Shown here in pieces: positions 1-8,084 of a DNA stretch of 64,000 nt. The stretch covers positions 1 through 64,000 of the forward strand of contig ADNK01000904.1 in assembly GCA_000320545.1 (NCBI GenBank), written 5' to 3'. Under the pieces are notes generated by a model. The model ran no database searches, was not told the DNA's origin, and worked only from the letters and a program-made list of their open reading frames with translations. The number at the start of each line of letters is the position of its first letter. Within the stretch, counting starts at the first letter, position 1. The position numbers and the translations under genes are program-made. This DNA comes from Bigelowiella natans CCMP2755. Taxonomy: Eukaryota > Cercozoa > Chlorarachniophyceae.

Positions 1-87
1 CTTCTCTGTGTCAATCCTGGTGATGGTTAAACCTGTGAGTGCTCCATCAATTAATACGGTATTTCTAAAATGTGCGGTAGCGGACAT
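1..87 (-). CDS. 5' end of an unknown viral-element ORF, cut by the window edge
   Basis: An ATG at 87 opens a minus-strand frame that stays open to position 1 (29 codons, beginning MSATAHFRNT). It lies 39 bp beyond the stop of the 109-aa gene, on the same strand, so it continues the co-directional gene row of the element. The visible part contains short alternating hydrophobic stretches and no recognisable motif. Its upstream region is AT-rich but lacks the exact TATTTAAAGA decamer seen before other genes of this block. The function is unknown; a structural protein is only a guess. Confidence 0.5.
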   Translation of the reverse strand, partial: MSATAHFRNTVLIDGALTGLTITRIDTEK

Positions 88-126
88 TATATAACATAGT
101 TTAGAAAATAATTATTTTTAAAGATT

Positions 127-456
127 TTATCCCTGTTCCAAGTTGCCTGTGACCTTCAAATCATAAGCGGTCGTTATGCTCTTGTTCGTATGGTCTATCT
201 GTAGTGCTTGTAGTATTTGATTTATCGTATCCAGCACATCCGCTTTGAACGATATTATATCGTTCTTTATCGCATTTATCTCGCTCTTTATCTCACCTAC
301 TTCATTTTGTAGACTTGTGATTTCAGGTGCTTGTAATTGGTCATTAACTTTAATTTTATCACATTCAATATCATCTAAATCAAAGTCAACATTGCCGACA
401 TTAAACTCTACTGCCTTAGTGGTCCTATCAACATTTAAATAGTTCGCAAAACTCAT
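127..456 (-). CDS. Small coiled-coil protein of the viral element (109 aa)
   Basis: A complete ORF with ATG at 456 in the AT-rich minus-strand gene row. The first 45 residues are beta-prone and acidic (FNVGNVDFDLDDIECDKIKV). Residues about 45-90 form a probable coiled coil with heptad-like Ile, Val and Leu spacing (EITSLQNEVGEIKSEINAIK). A short beta-strand head followed by a coiled coil is common in fibre and trimerisation proteins of viruses and phages, but nothing here proves that role. The upstream 40 bp are A+T only and lack the decamer promoter shared by the replication genes, so it may belong to another expression class. Confidence 0.6.
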   Translation of the reverse strand: MSFANYLNVDRTTKAVEFNVGNVDFDLDDIECDKIKVNDQLQAPEITSLQNEVGEIKSEINAIKNDIISFKADVLDTINQILQALQIDHTNKSITTAYDLKVTGNLEQG

Positions 457-544
457 ATTTATTATAATATACTATATAATTTATTTGAAAAGAAAAAACA
501 TTATATTTATTGAGTAATAATTATAATATTTTTTTTAATAACAA

Positions 545-1735
545 TTAATTCATTTGTACAAGCATACTTTTCTCCACTTTGAAGTGTTTAGGAAGTTTTT
601 CCTCTTTCCATTTACCAAGTTCATCACTAATTTCAAAATGTATTGCTTTGCTTCTTGTTATCACTAAACTATCTGTATGACTATACACAACATCGTCTTT
701 GTATTCATTTATTAAATCAACCATATAGGTTCTCACATAAGAGGTAAGAAATGGTGCTATTCTACAGGCATAGTATTTAAAATACTTCTTTTCTTCTTCA
801 AATTTAGTCAAGGATAATATCGTATATCCATCAGGAGCTATTTTATATGTAGGAGTTTCATTACTTTCTCGGTCATCAATTTCTATCACTTGCTTTGTGT
901 TGACCTTTCTTCTTAACTTGGTTTGAAATGTACCCCATAATTTGTTCATTATTAGTTTTACTAAATCTTGAGATTTTGAATGAGGTAATAATCTGTAAAA
1001 GAATTTACCAAAGAGTTTTATGGACTTTAATTTCTCTTTGTAATACAAATAATTGGTGTCTAATAGCTTCAATTTCAATCCTAGTGCCTTTGCTTGTTTT
1101 AGCTCAAGATGAGTATAAATATTATGTTTGTTGTATTTAAAAAATACATCATCATCTTTGCTTATTTCTATGTTGTATAAACCATAATTGAATTTGTAAT
1201 ACTTATCAACTTGTTCCTGTGTTATGGTTCTTGTCATAGGTGTACCTAAAGGAATAGTGAAATAATTGCTACATAGCACGGATGTGTATTTTTTATTCAA
1301 ATCCAATTTGATATAGTCTTTGTTTTGATATTCTCCATCCACACTATATCGTATCCCACCTCTACTTGCTTTATATACCCATTCTTCTTCCATTTCTGTA
1401 GTCTTTCCAAACTCTACCTCCTGTGGTCTAAACTGATTCCAAATGTATAAACTCATCTCTGTATCATCGTAGTTGCTTCGTTTGTAGTCATAACCTGTGA
1501 TTGCTTTGAACTGATGAAAATCGTTCATTTTCTTTTCATATTCTTTGATGACATTGCTGTTCTTGGATGGTTTAAGAACATATAAATTATACCCTTCCAG
1601 TGTTTTGCTTCGTAGGATGTTCTCACCATCTACAGTTAAATGGTATTCTTTCTCATCTCTGTTGTAATGGTAGACACCAAAGGTTTTTCGGTTGTAATTG
1701 GTAGCACATCTGTATTTCTTTTTTTTCGGCAACAT
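545..1735 (-). CDS. Family B DNA polymerase, polymerase domain only (396 aa)
   Basis: The protein carries the three palm motifs of family B DNA polymerases in order. Motif A is DLNKKYTSVL (residues about 145-154, matching the DxxxxYPS pattern). Motif B is around KLIMNKLWGTF (260-270). Motif C is YSHTDS (351-356). In motif C the usual YxDTDS has His for the first Asp; the second Asp, the catalytic one in well-studied relatives, is kept. At 396 residues there is no room for the usual N-terminal 3'-5' exonuclease domain, and no ExoI, II or III motifs are visible. The short form and the neighbouring SF3 helicase suggest a virophage or polinton-like replication module. The start at 1735 is the first ATG and lies 25 nt after a TATTTAAAGA decamer. 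Whether priming is by protein cannot be told. Confidence 0.82.
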   Translation of the reverse strand: MLPKKKKYRCATNYNRKTFGVYHYNRDEKEYHLTVDGENILRSKTLEGYNLYVLKPSKNSNVIKEYEKKMNDFHQFKAITGYDYKRSNYDDTEMSLYIWNQFRPQEVEFGKTTEMEEEWVYKASRGGIRYSVDGEYQNKDYIKLDLNKKYTSVLCSNYFTIPLGTPMTRTITQEQVDKYYKFNYGLYNIEISKDDDVFFKYNKHNIYTHLELKQAKALGLKLKLLDTNYLYYKEKLKSIKLFGKFFYRLLPHSKSQDLVKLIMNKLWGTFQTKLRRKVNTKQVIEIDDRESNETPTYKIAPDGYTILSLTKFEEEKKYFKYYACRIAPFLTSYVRTYMVDLINEYKDDVVYSHTDSLVITRSKAIHFEISDELGKWKEEKLPKHFKVEKSMLVQMN

Positions 1736-1760
1736 ATATATTAATATATAAGAAAGTATT

Positions 1761-1770
1761 TCTTTAAATA
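1761..1770 (-). promoter_or_regulatory. Promoter decamer TATTTAAAGA before the DNA polymerase
   Basis: On the minus strand the sequence reads TATTTAAAGA, followed by exactly 25 nt and then the ATG of the polymerase. The same exact decamer at the same spacing precedes the genes starting at 2169 and 3732. A TATA-like initiator or early-promoter element read by a viral or host transcription system is the likely role. Confidence 0.7.
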
Positions 1771-1782
1771 CTTTCTCATATG

Positions 1783-2169
1783 TTATTTGAAATAATTAAT
1801 TAGAACGGATTGTATAAAAAAATCGTCCCTATGAAGGTCTATACTACCGAAACCTTCTTGTCTATTGCTTGGATAGTGAACACCATCACCAAGTGTTGTT
1901 ATTCTTCCTGATATTGGTATGTTGTATTGTAAGATATAAACGACTTGGATTTCAGTATTATCGTTTATTTTCCCTCTGTTTTTCAGTTTGTTTATTTTCC
2001 TAGCGATGATTTCATTTGCTTTATCGGCATCAGGAAGATACTTTTTACCTTCCTTTTTGAAGTCATACCTTCTTGTGTATAGGAATTTATTCCTTTTCTT
2101 TATGTTTTGTTTTCTTTCCTTGGACTTACCATCATATGCTTGAAACTTTAATCTAACTCTATTACTCAT
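1783..2169 (-). CDS. Unknown basic protein between polymerase and helicase (128 aa)
   Basis: A complete minus-strand ORF with ATG at 2169, between the helicase and polymerase genes (39 and 47 bp gaps). The N-terminal half is strongly basic (Lys/Arg-rich, about residues 1-70). The C-terminal half is beta-prone with a Gly/Asp-rich stretch (SGRITTLGDGVHYPSNRQEG). There is no cysteine cluster and no membrane segment. Its position and promoter suggest expression with the replication genes, for instance as a DNA-binding accessory protein, but I do not recognise a family. Confidence 0.65.
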   Translation of the reverse strand: MSNRVRLKFQAYDGKSKERKQNIKKRNKFLYTRRYDFKKEGKKYLPDADKANEIIARKINKLKNRGKINDNTEIQVVYILQYNIPISGRITTLGDGVHYPSNRQEGFGSIDLHRDDFFIQSVLINYFK

Positions 2170-2194
2170 ATGTTATATATATATAAGAGATAAA

Positions 2195-2204
2195 TCTTTA
2201 AATA
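2195..2204 (-). promoter_or_regulatory. Promoter decamer TATTTAAAGA before the 128-aa gene
   Basis: An exact copy of the decamer, with 25 nt between it and the ATG at 2169. The spacing is identical to the polymerase and helicase promoters. Confidence 0.7.
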
Positions 2205-2208
2205 TATA

Positions 2209-3732
2209 CTATACATTTATATCTACCTCTTCTTCATCCTCTTCTTTCTTTATCAATTTCTTAAAGTATAATCTTCCTCTAACTTTACCGAAAATAAATT
2301 TGTTTGCTAACATTTGCTTTTTAAAGTTGCTTTTAGATATATAAACCTGAGACCAACTTTTAAAGTGTAAATAAATATCGTTGTATAAAATTCTATCTCT
2401 AACATCATCAGTAAGATCGTAATTCTCTGAAACAAAATTTAAGGTGTGATTGTTATCGTTCAAATAATCGTTTGTGAATTTCAAAACCTTTTCAGGAGGA
2501 TTTAATTTCTCCATATCTACATGTTCTAACAATAGTTTGATGTATTCTCTACGATATTCTTTGTTGTTTCTGAACTTATCTTTGAGTGTGTAATCTCTTT
2601 TCTTTTCATATTTGTTCTTAGGGTCAGGTTTTTCTTTGAATTGAAAAGGGAATTGGATGTTTAAGAACCTTCGTTTAATACTATCATCCACACTATCTAA
2701 TTTAGGAGCATTATTACATAAGCAGAAGATGCTAAAATCAGCAAGGAATTCCACAGGGGTATCATACATCTCTCTACAACTAACTGTATCATTATCGGTA
2801 ATTTTTTTGAGAAAACTTACATTGAAAGATAGTTCTTTATCGCCTTCATTTTCTTCAGGTTCATTAACCACAACCAATCGCTTATCCATACATTTATATA
2901 AATCGCTATTAGGTGCATTTGCTTTGTATTTCGTTGTTAGGAATTGAGAAGAAACTATGTTACAATATTTGGAAGTTGCTACTTGATGAAGAGCAGTTAA
3001 GACACCTTTACCATTACCTCCACTTCCTAAAAACATAATTAGCAGTCCAAACTTATTGTAAAACAGACTATTAGCTAATAATTTTAGCAGAAACAGAGCA
3101 TCTTGTTGTGTTTCTTGTATGCCGAAAATGAAATCCAATACATCCTTTCTCACCTCCTGTTTAATCGGTCTTTTGGGTCTGAGTTTGAATTTAATATAAT
3201 TAGAAATAAAGTCTTTCTTTTCTATATCTCTAAAACTTTTTGTTTCAAGGTCATACACACAATCTTTGAATGCTAATAGGTTCTTATTTTTATCTATTTT
3301 ATTCAATATGTCCTCATCGTTGTAGTATTTCATTAGTTTAGCGATGATGTTCTTACTAAAGGCATTGCTTCCCACCTTTCTAAAATTCTTTAAGTATTCT
3401 GCTTTGTATTTCTTATCCTTTCCAATCTTAGCAAATTCTGTTTTTAGGACATGCTGTAAGCATGTGGATATTTGGTTATTTAGAAAGACTGGTGCTTCCT
3501 TTTTGTAGGACTTTATAATGTTGTTCTCATCGTAGAAGAACCAAATCTTATGTTCCTGATTGTATATGTAAGCATCTTTATTTAAATCATAAAATAGTTT
3601 TGCCCAACATTCGTCACTATAAGTAGGCAACACATCGGTAAAAAATCTGTAATCAACAGCAATGACAGGTTTCCCATCAGGCACACTGATGCTGTTTACA
3701 TAGTTTAGGATAGCAGGATTAATATTTTCCAT
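2209..3732 (-). CDS. Superfamily 3 helicase, D5-type (507 aa)
   Basis: The C-terminal half is a D5-like SF3 helicase. Walker A is GSGGNGKG (residues about 236-243). Walker B is VVVNEPEE (287-294). Motif C is FCLCNNAP (336-343), ending in the diagnostic Asn. An arginine-finger-like IKRRF lies at about 352-356. The region before Walker A (about 100-220) fits the D5_N module that precedes the helicase in viral primase-helicases. The first 100 residues show no clear primase motifs, so I call helicase only. The extreme C-terminus is acidic. SF3 helicases unwind DNA at viral and plasmid origins, and pairing with a family B polymerase is typical of virophages, polinton-like viruses and related elements. 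The ATG at 3732 is supported by the decamer 25 nt upstream. Confidence 0.88.
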   Translation of the reverse strand: MENINPAILNYVNSISVPDGKPVIAVDYRFFTDVLPTYSDECWAKLFYDLNKDAYIYNQEHKIWFFYDENNIIKSYKKEAPVFLNNQISTCLQHVLKTEFAKIGKDKKYKAEYLKNFRKVGSNAFSKNIIAKLMKYYNDEDILNKIDKNKNLLAFKDCVYDLETKSFRDIEKKDFISNYIKFKLRPKRPIKQEVRKDVLDFIFGIQETQQDALFLLKLLANSLFYNKFGLLIMFLGSGGNGKGVLTALHQVATSKYCNIVSSQFLTTKYKANAPNSDLYKCMDKRLVVVNEPEENEGDKELSFNVSFLKKITDNDTVSCREMYDTPVEFLADFSIFCLCNNAPKLDSVDDSIKRRFLNIQFPFQFKEKPDPKNKYEKKRDYTLKDKFRNNKEYRREYIKLLLEHVDMEKLNPPEKVLKFTNDYLNDNNHTLNFVSENYDLTDDVRDRILYNDIYLHFKSWSQVYISKSNFKKQMLANKFIFGKVRGRLYFKKLIKKEEDEEEVDINV

Positions 3733-3757
3733 ATATATATTATATTATATATTTTTA

Positions 3758-3767
3758 TCTTTAAATA
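3758..3767 (-). promoter_or_regulatory. Promoter decamer TATTTAAAGA before the helicase
   Basis: An exact decamer on the minus strand, 25 nt from the helicase ATG at 3732. The intervening bases are a TATA-rich run. Confidence 0.7.
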
Positions 3768-3838
3768 TAAACGACTATTTTAGCAAAGTAAGTTCTTGTA
3801 AAACATAAGAAAACTATCAAACACAAGTGATACTTTTC

Positions 3839-4075
3839 TTAGGTCTTTAGATTGAGAAAATCAACCATTAAATCTCTGTCTAGAAGGTGTAGTTTTAAAT
3901 ACATTTGTTTGTGCTTTTTAAACTTTTCCATCTTATCAAAACTATCAATTACTTTATATTTCTTTCTGTAGTTCAACAGAACTCGCTGAGCATTCAATTT
4001 CTTTTTATTTCTTCGGTAGTATGCTTTCTGGGATTTATATTTAGCATTGTCGTTCGTAGTATTTTTATTCTCCAT
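3839..4075 (-). CDS. Small Lys/Arg-rich protein of the viral element (78 aa)
   Basis: A short intact ORF with ATG at 4075, in the same orientation as the replication genes. About a third of the residues are Lys or Arg, with Tyr/Lys-rich segments (KAYYRRNKKKLNAQR) and predicted helices. It has no cysteine and no membrane segment. Composition suggests nucleic-acid binding. A near-copy of the shared promoter decamer sits at the standard 25-nt distance, which supports this start and expression with the polymerase and helicase. Confidence 0.6.
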   Translation of the reverse strand: MENKNTTNDNAKYKSQKAYYRRNKKKLNAQRVLLNYRKKYKVIDSFDKMEKFKKHKQMYLKLHLLDRDLMVDFLNLKT

Positions 4076-4100
4076 TAATTAGTATTATATAATTATTTTC

Positions 4101-4110
4101 TTTTTAAATA
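4101..4110 (-). promoter_or_regulatory. Variant promoter decamer (TATTTAAAAA) before the 78-aa gene
   Basis: On the minus strand it reads TATTTAAAAAGA, a two-A expansion of TATTTAAAGA. It lies exactly 25 nt before the ATG at 4075, the spacing seen for the other replication genes. Confidence 0.55.
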
Positions 4111-4122
4111 ATTTTCGTATAT

Positions 4123-4232
4123 GCGACTGCTATGTATGTGCGACTGCTATGTGCTTATATGCGACTGCTGTGTGCTTATATGCGACTGCTATATGCTTAT
4201 ATGCGACTGCTGTGTGCTTATATGCGACTGCT
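4123..4232 (+). repeat. Tandem 21-bp repeat with gcgactgct core, six copies
   Basis: The core gcgactgct starts at 4123, 4140, 4161, 4182, 4203 and 4224. The last five are spaced by exactly 21 bp. The spacer is tRtgtgcttatat with small changes. The array lies just upstream of the 78-aa viral gene and ends before the non-viral spliced gene. Copies in reverse orientation occur at 8085-8154, so the two arrays bracket about 3.8 kb. Confidence 0.85.
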
Positions 4233-4289
4233 ATGTATATGCGGAAACAAGTGTATTATGTTGTTGGTGAGAGAGCAACAAGATGTGTA

Positions 4290-5628
4290 TTATGCTTCCA
4301 ACTCTTTTTTGAACTTTTGGTAGTAATCTGTTTTACTCTCTTCTTTGTCCAATGGACTTTTGCCCCAAAATTGTTTGTAGGTTTGACTTCTAAAATCATC
4401 CAGTGTGACTGCCTTCCACATTCTATTTTTTGACACCTGATACCAATATTTGGTTCCATTGTGTGTAATGTATGTGGTAAAGTCAATTTTGTATTGCTTG
4501 GCATACCCAAACTCTCTTTTTACAGTGTCCATTAAATCTGTTGTTGCCTTTTTGATGACTTCCTCTTTGACTTTGGGTGCTAACCACTTCATTGTAGTGT
4601 CGCAGTATTCAATGGCATCGTTTAATCGTGTTTTTACTTGCTTGGAATTCGCAACCATAAAACTCCATTGACCCTCTAAAGCACATTTGGCCTTGTGATA
4701 TTGGATGCTGTTTTTGTCCATTTTAGAGTTTTTCTCTATCTCCTCTCCATATGCTTTACAAGCTCTTTGGCTCCATTCATCTAATTTGAGCAAATCGTCT
4801 TCATAGTGCTTTTTCAAACCTTTCAAGTTGTTATACCACTTATGGAAACTGTTGGGAGACACTTCTCTAGCAGTATTTTTTATGTCCATTGGGTTGTAAC
4901 TTGCCATTTGCTGACTTTGTTGAAGGACATTTAACTGCGGGTTGTAAATCACCCACCTCTGTTTTTTTTGTGTCATCGCCTTTGTCATTCTATCCCAGTC
5001 AGGTTCTCCATCAGGAACATAGGTTAAAAGGAGTGGTCCCTTGTTTTTTACATTGCCATTATCAGCACCACCGCAAAGTCGCTTGGTGAGGTTTAGAGGA
5101 GTGCTGAAAATAAGAAATAATGTTAGTAAATATATTTTCCTCCCATATCAACATTCAACACATTCAACAAAAAATAAATTGTTACTAAACAAGTTATTTT
5201 ATGTTAAGAGGGAAAATGAAAATTGATGTTAAAAGTGTGTATCATTACCTTATGTCCTCCTCCTCTGGACGACGAGAAGGGAAAGAAGTGTGACTTGTCT
5301 CTTCCACATTGACCTTCATTCGCTCAAGCGAAGCACAAAGCTGGTTCAGTTTAGCATCAGCATCCTTTCCCTTCTTTGTCCTCTTGTCCAGTTCCTTGAG
5401 TTCTTTATGAGCTACATCTACCTCCTTGGACATCTGGAAATATTTTCTGAGAGCATTCAATTCCGTCTCCTGTTGCTCCAACATCTGGTATAACATTTGG
5501 TTTTGCTGTAGTAGATATTCTGTGTAGTTGAAGTCCTCATCAACGGAAGCATAAAACTCTTCCCATCTCTTCTTCATCTTTGCTTCAATGGGAGATGGTG
5601 CTTTGTCTCTTCCATTCTGGTCCGCCAT
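4290..5628 (-). CDS. Two-exon gene of unknown function inside the viral element (397 aa)
   Basis: Exon 1 runs from ATG 5628 to 5249 and exon 2 from 5103 to the stop at 4290. The frames join exactly: two bases of a codon at the donor (ATAAG|GTAATG) plus one at the acceptor (TTTTCAG|CAC). The first exon alone would stop one codon past the donor, and the ORF starting at 4988 extends in frame back to the acceptor. The N-terminal part is a probable coiled coil (QQNQMLYQMLEQQETELNAL). The C-terminal part is helical and Lys/Trp/Tyr-rich, ending in a WYQV...WKAV segment that recalls a small DNA- or protein-binding fold. I recognise no family. It diverges from the kelch gene across a 255-bp gap and is less AT-rich than the flanking viral genes, so it may be host-derived cargo. 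Confidence 0.72.
5104..5248 (-). other. Spliceosomal intron (145 bp)
   Basis: The donor is AAG|GTAATG and the acceptor TTATTTTCAG. A perfect TACTAAC branch-point heptamer lies about 20 nt before the acceptor. It is AT-rich relative to its exons and carries stops in the upstream exon frame. This is the only convincing intron inside the element. Confidence 0.8.
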
Positions 5629-5646
5629 TCCAAAGTCGTCTCTCAC

Positions 5647-5883
5647 ACTTGTTGCTAACTTTCATTTCAAATTCAAAAATTCATTGTCGCACTCTCAAAA
5701 TTAGTATCTTTTACCAACATTTTAAAATGCTAATTTTCAGGTTGCGACATCCTAGTTTTAAGGATGCGACAACAGTTTGTTCGCCATTTTTGTTTTTTCC
5801 AAATGTGATTTAGGCATATTTATCAAATCAGAGGACGATTGTGAATTCCTGTAGACTGGTGACATCAAGCCACAGGAAGGACA
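5647..5883. promoter_or_regulatory. Shared divergent promoter region of the cargo gene pair
   Basis: This 237-bp gap separates the start of the spliced gene (-) from the kelch gene (+). It contains several tgcgac words (near 5683, 5744 and 5765), two around a catcct/aggatg inverted pair at about 5748-5765. No TATTTAAAGA decamer is present, unlike the viral genes. The regulatory role is inferred from position. Confidence 0.35.
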
Positions 5884-7736
5884 ATGTCTGTGTCACAATT
5901 CTTGGGAAAAGATGATTGGAAAGTGAGTGTTCAAGATGGTGGAACTTACTTGGTTTCTGGGAACCCAAACGAGCAACAAAGACAAGATTGTGAGCGAGAA
6001 AGTGAAGCAACTGGAAAATCATCTGAAGGGTTGGAAAGGAAATTTGAAACACGAGTTCAAGAAGCGAGAGGAAGATATGTCCAAATGTGAGACTCAATTG
6101 AGGAAACTGGAGAATGAAATTGAAAAGGGAGACAGCGATGAAGAGGATGATGACGAAGGGTTGGATGGTGAGTGCGAAGAGCGAGACATAATCCGTGAAA
6201 TTATGACCCAGCGAGACATTTTGGGAAAACATCGCAAGAAAATCAAGGAAATTACCGACATGTTGGAAGGAAGGAAAGTTTGTAGCAAATTGAGGGATGC
6301 TCGGGAAATTATGAATGGTCAGAAGAGTTTGGAAGTCGATTACAAACTTACGATGGAGCAGTATGCTTTCAAGCACATAGACACAAAATTTGTGCTGAAA
6401 TACAAATTCAACGATGGGAAAATATCAGTTGTGTCTCAGTTGAGCGATGAAAGTGTTATAGTGGAAGGGGTATCCTTCACAGGGCACAGTCTTTTCTCCT
6501 TGCGAAAGTGTGGGGACAAAGCAACTCTTGTTGCTGTGGCCCAAGCGGAAATTCAGTTGACGGATTCTATTCAAACTCTGTATGACAAGACCGCTGATGA
6601 AATCGCACGACTCAGAAATGAATATGAGGAGGCAGACATCAACGACGAAGGAAGAAAGCACAATCTAATCGCTGAGGAACTCAAAAGGAAGCGATTGCTA
6701 GGCAGGATGAAAAAAGGAAAGCATAAAGCTGAGATGCTGGTGAGTGCCTATGTCGTCGAGAGATTGGACGACCTCACAGTGGAGAAATCGGCGGACATCA
6801 ACATTCTTCAACTACTCGTAGAGCGGGAGCGACAACGAAAATTACTGGAGATGAAGGGGTGGAAGAGGCTGCCTGAGATGAATACTAAGAGATTTGCTTT
6901 GGGTGTAGCCGTTGGGGATGGCAAACTGTTTGCTGTTGGTGGGTATGATGGTAGTAATACTCTTAGAAATGGGGAGTATCTGGATTTGAAGAATATGAAA
7001 GCGGGGTGGAAGAAACTCCCTGATATGAGGAGCATAAGGTGGGGTTTAAAAGTGGCTATTGGGGATGGCAAATTGTTTGCTGTTGGTGGAGCTAACGATA
7101 AAGATGTTCCTTACAAATCTGGGGAGTATCTGGATTTGAAGAATGTGGGTGCGGGGTGGAAGAAACTGCCTGATATGAACACTGAGAGGTGTTCTTTGGG
7201 TGTAGCCGTTGGGGATGGCAAACTGTTTGCTGTTGGTGGGTATGATGGTAGTAATACTCTTAGAAATGGGGAGTATCTGGATTTGAAGAATATGAAAGCG
7301 GGGTGGACGAAAATCCCTGATATGAATACTGAGAGGTGTTCTTTGGGTGTAGCTGTTGGGGATGGCAAAACTGTATGCTGTTGGTGGGGGGTCTGGTGGT
7401 AATGATCTCAAATCTGGGGAGTATCTGGATTTGAAGAATGTGGGTGCGGGGTGGACGAAACTCCCTGATATGAATACTAAGAGGACGGTTTTGGGTGTGG
7501 CCGTTGGGGATGGCAAACTGTTTGCTGTTGGTGGGTATGATGGTAGTAATTATCACAAATCTGGAGAGTATCTGGATTTGAAGAATGTGGATGCGGGGTG
7601 GAAGAAACTGCCTGATATGAATACTGAGAGGGAGGGTGTGGGTGTGGCCGTTGGGGATGGCAAACTGTATGCTGTTGGTGGGGGGTCTGGTGGTAATGAT
7701 CTCAAATCTGGGGAGTATCTTCGCATCGCTATGTAG
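5884..7736 (+). pseudogene. Kelch beta-propeller gene with frameshift(s)
   Basis: The main frame encodes an N-terminal coiled-coil/acidic region, a middle helical region, and then kelch repeats from about 6856. Six units are present, each with GVAVGDGKLFAVGG, a GEYLDLKN strand and GWKKLPDMNT; the sixth is truncated at the stop. The frame breaks at 7366-7369: unit 4 reads gcaaaactg where the other units read gcaaactg. The extra A moves the last two and a half units into another frame (7356-7736). The 5' end is also unclear. ATG 5884 opens a good frame (MSVSQFLGKDDWK), but the coiled coil is in the +1 frame, so either a second 1-base shift or a small intron (5923-5986, donor GTGAGT, weak acceptor) is needed; ATG 5936 is an alternative start. 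Kelch propellers bind proteins. The role here is unknown. Confidence 0.75.
6917..7724 (+). repeat. Tandem kelch-coding repeat, about 147 bp unit, six copies
   Basis: The word gatggcaaactg or a near copy recurs at 6917, 7064, 7214, 7361, 7509 and 7656, with spacings of 147, 150, 147, 148 and 147. Several units are almost identical at DNA level (units 1 and 3 share long exact stretches), which indicates recent duplication or gene conversion. The 148 spacing marks the single-base insertion. Confidence 0.9.
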
Positions 7737-7780
7737 ACTGCTTCCGCACACAAATCGGGTTCTACCTGGAGAAAATATGG

Positions 7781-7978
7781 TTATTTATAGCCATCTACAA
7801 CTTCGCTCATTAGACAAATGTGGACTTCCATCAGTTTATCTCTTAGTTTGCGATAGAATTCAGGATTCAGTTCGGCTTTTAGTTCATCTATTACGAGGAC
7901 GATTTCACTAAGTTTATAGTCAACATCATAGATTTTATCTGCTGTGCTACTTTTATTTACTTGATTAATATTACTCAT
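7781..7978 (-). CDS. Small acidic unknown protein with viral-type promoter (65 aa)
   Basis: ORF with ATG at 7978. The longer reading from 7999 would need a TTG start. The sequence is AT-rich and the protein mildly acidic, with a helical centre (KLSEIVLVIDELKAELNPEF). An exact TATTTAAAGA decamer lies 22 nt upstream, linking the gene to the replication block at 545-4075 although the divergent cargo pair lies between them. No family is recognised. Confidence 0.55.
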   Translation of the reverse strand: MSNINQVNKSSTADKIYDVDYKLSEIVLVIDELKAELNPEFYRKLRDKLMEVHICLMSEVVDGYK

Positions 7979-8000
7979 ATTAATCTTATAGTGAGACAAT

Positions 8001-8010
8001 TCTTTAAATA
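8001..8010 (-). promoter_or_regulatory. Promoter decamer TATTTAAAGA before the 65-aa gene
   Basis: An exact copy of the decamer on the minus strand, 22 nt from ATG 7978. It marks the right-hand limit of recognisable viral expression signals in the window. Confidence 0.6.
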
Positions 8011-8084
8011 GAAATCATAGTTGGATGTTTTGTAAAACTGGAATCCTTTTGCTAATAGCATACATTGTTAAGTATGTATGTTGT

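Noticed and set aside
4123-4232. CRISPR-like array
   Set aside because: The unit is a continuous 21-bp tandem repeat without unique spacers, in eukaryotic/viral DNA with no cas genes.
4132-4433. Plus-strand ORFs with repeated LLCAYMR or YATAVCL units
   Set aside because: They are translations of the 21-bp non-coding repeat running into the antisense of the spliced gene.
5828-6376. Minus-strand 182-codon ORF opposite the kelch gene
   Set aside because: It is the antisense frame of the coiled-coil region; hydrophobic composition is the usual reverse image of Lys/Glu-rich coding. The plus-strand frame has clear family features.
7046-7751. Minus-strand ORFs over the kelch units, repetitive His/Pro/Ser proteins
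   Set aside because: They mirror the 147-bp repeat and have no independent start context or motif.
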